Below are positions 63,725-64,000 of a stretch of DNA of 64,000 nt, one piece after another. Source of the DNA: Symbiodinium natans (lineage: Eukaryota; Sar; Dinophyceae; Suessiales; Symbiodiniaceae); assembly GCA_905221605.1 (NCBI GenBank), contig CAJNDS010001824.1:1-64000 (forward strand), given 5' to 3'. The first letter of the stretch is position 1; the number at the start of each line of letters is the position of its first letter. Both the position numbers and the translations under genes were made by a program. The notes under the pieces were generated by a model that saw only the letters and a list, made by a program, of their open reading frames with translations, ran no database searches and was not told the DNA's origin.

Positions 63725-63978
63725 CTCGGGGGGGGTTCAGGGTTTGAGGTGTAGGGTTCAGGGTTTAGGGTTTAGGCGGCCTCAGGGGGTTCAGGGTACG
63801 GAGGTTTGGGGTTTAGGATTAAGGGTTTAGGATTTAGGCGAACGGTTTGGGGTTCTGTGGTTTTGGGTTTACGGTTTGGGGCCTGGTTTTGGGGTTTCGG
63901 GGTTCAGTGGGGGGTCTTAGGATTTGGGGGTTTTGGTAGATTTTGGTGGTTTTGGGGGCTTTGGGGGGGGTCCCCCCC
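63725..63978 (+). repeat. Degenerate G-strand telomere-like array
   Basis: TTTAGGG, TTTGGGG, TTCAGGG and TTTTGGTGG variants up to the window end. A short Gly/Phe/Trp-rich open frame is a composition artefact. Confidence 0.8.
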
Positions 63979-64000
63979 TCTTAGTAAAGCCTAATTAAGC

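Noticed and set aside
7665-64000. True chromosome end
   Set aside because: Telomeric arrays are short, occur in both orientations and are separated by other sequence, and neither window edge is a terminal array. A subtelomeric position remains possible.
1-64000. tRNA, rRNA or other structured RNA genes
   Set aside because: I scanned for conserved tRNA T-arm-like motifs and familiar rRNA segments by eye and found none convincing; a covariance-model search would be decisive.

Overview
The window looks like nuclear DNA of an eukaryotic alga, most likely a dinoflagellate. Three things suggest this. Telomere-type heptamers (TTTAGGG on one strand, CCCTAAA on the other) occur in dozens of tracts. 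The only large intact genes belong to an intron-free, APE-endonuclease LINE-like retrotransposon whose reverse transcriptase has the 'GLDGW ... VYxVWxSLRxRQL ... FIDD' layout that I associate with dinoflagellate elements. Short partial matches to the dinoflagellate spliced-leader RNA are also present. TTTAGGG is shared by plants, other alveolates and several algae, so the host assignment is inference of moderate strength.

Positions 1-7.7 kb: a non-LTR retrotransposon (260-7647) bounded by a perfect 17-bp target-site duplication and ending in a short A-tail. ORF1 (coiled-coil protein) and ORF2 (endonuclease, reverse transcriptase, Cys/His knuckle, RNase H and a C-terminal extension) are both open, with the main catalytic residues present. 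The element interrupts a locus whose left flank holds a short open frame on the minus strand.

Positions 7.7-64 kb: no convincing intact gene. This is a mosaic of (i) interstitial TTTAGGG/CCCTAAA arrays in both orientations, from 3 to about 17 copies, with many degenerate single units; (ii) locally homogenised variants (TTTAGGGG, TTCAGGG, TTTCGGG, GGGTGTA, CCCTTAAAG, AGCCTAA and others); (iii) higher-order arrays, including a 40-bp unit repeated about 20 times (27.57-28.37 kb) with an inverted copy at 31.8 kb, and a 4.2-kb TTTGGGGG-type array (47.8-52.0 kb) with almost no T on the plus strand; (iv) small dispersed elements, several with terminal inverted repeats, forming at least five families; (v) AT-rich microsatellites and long C or G homopolymers. 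Two gene-like but broken stretches lie on the minus strand: about 22.75-23.26 kb (Ser/Glu-rich end of a protein) and 42.26-43.40 kb (a disrupted protein-coding region with an in-frame TGA and frame changes).

How it fits together: the only recognisable machinery is the retrotransposon. Everything else looks like heterochromatin-like or subtelomere-like DNA in which telomeric repeats have been seeded internally and amplified. One dispersed element (21.4-21.6 kb) is split by a telomeric array that other copies lack, which hints at how such arrays arise. The very long open frames in 47.8-52.0 kb are artefacts of composition and are not annotated as genes.
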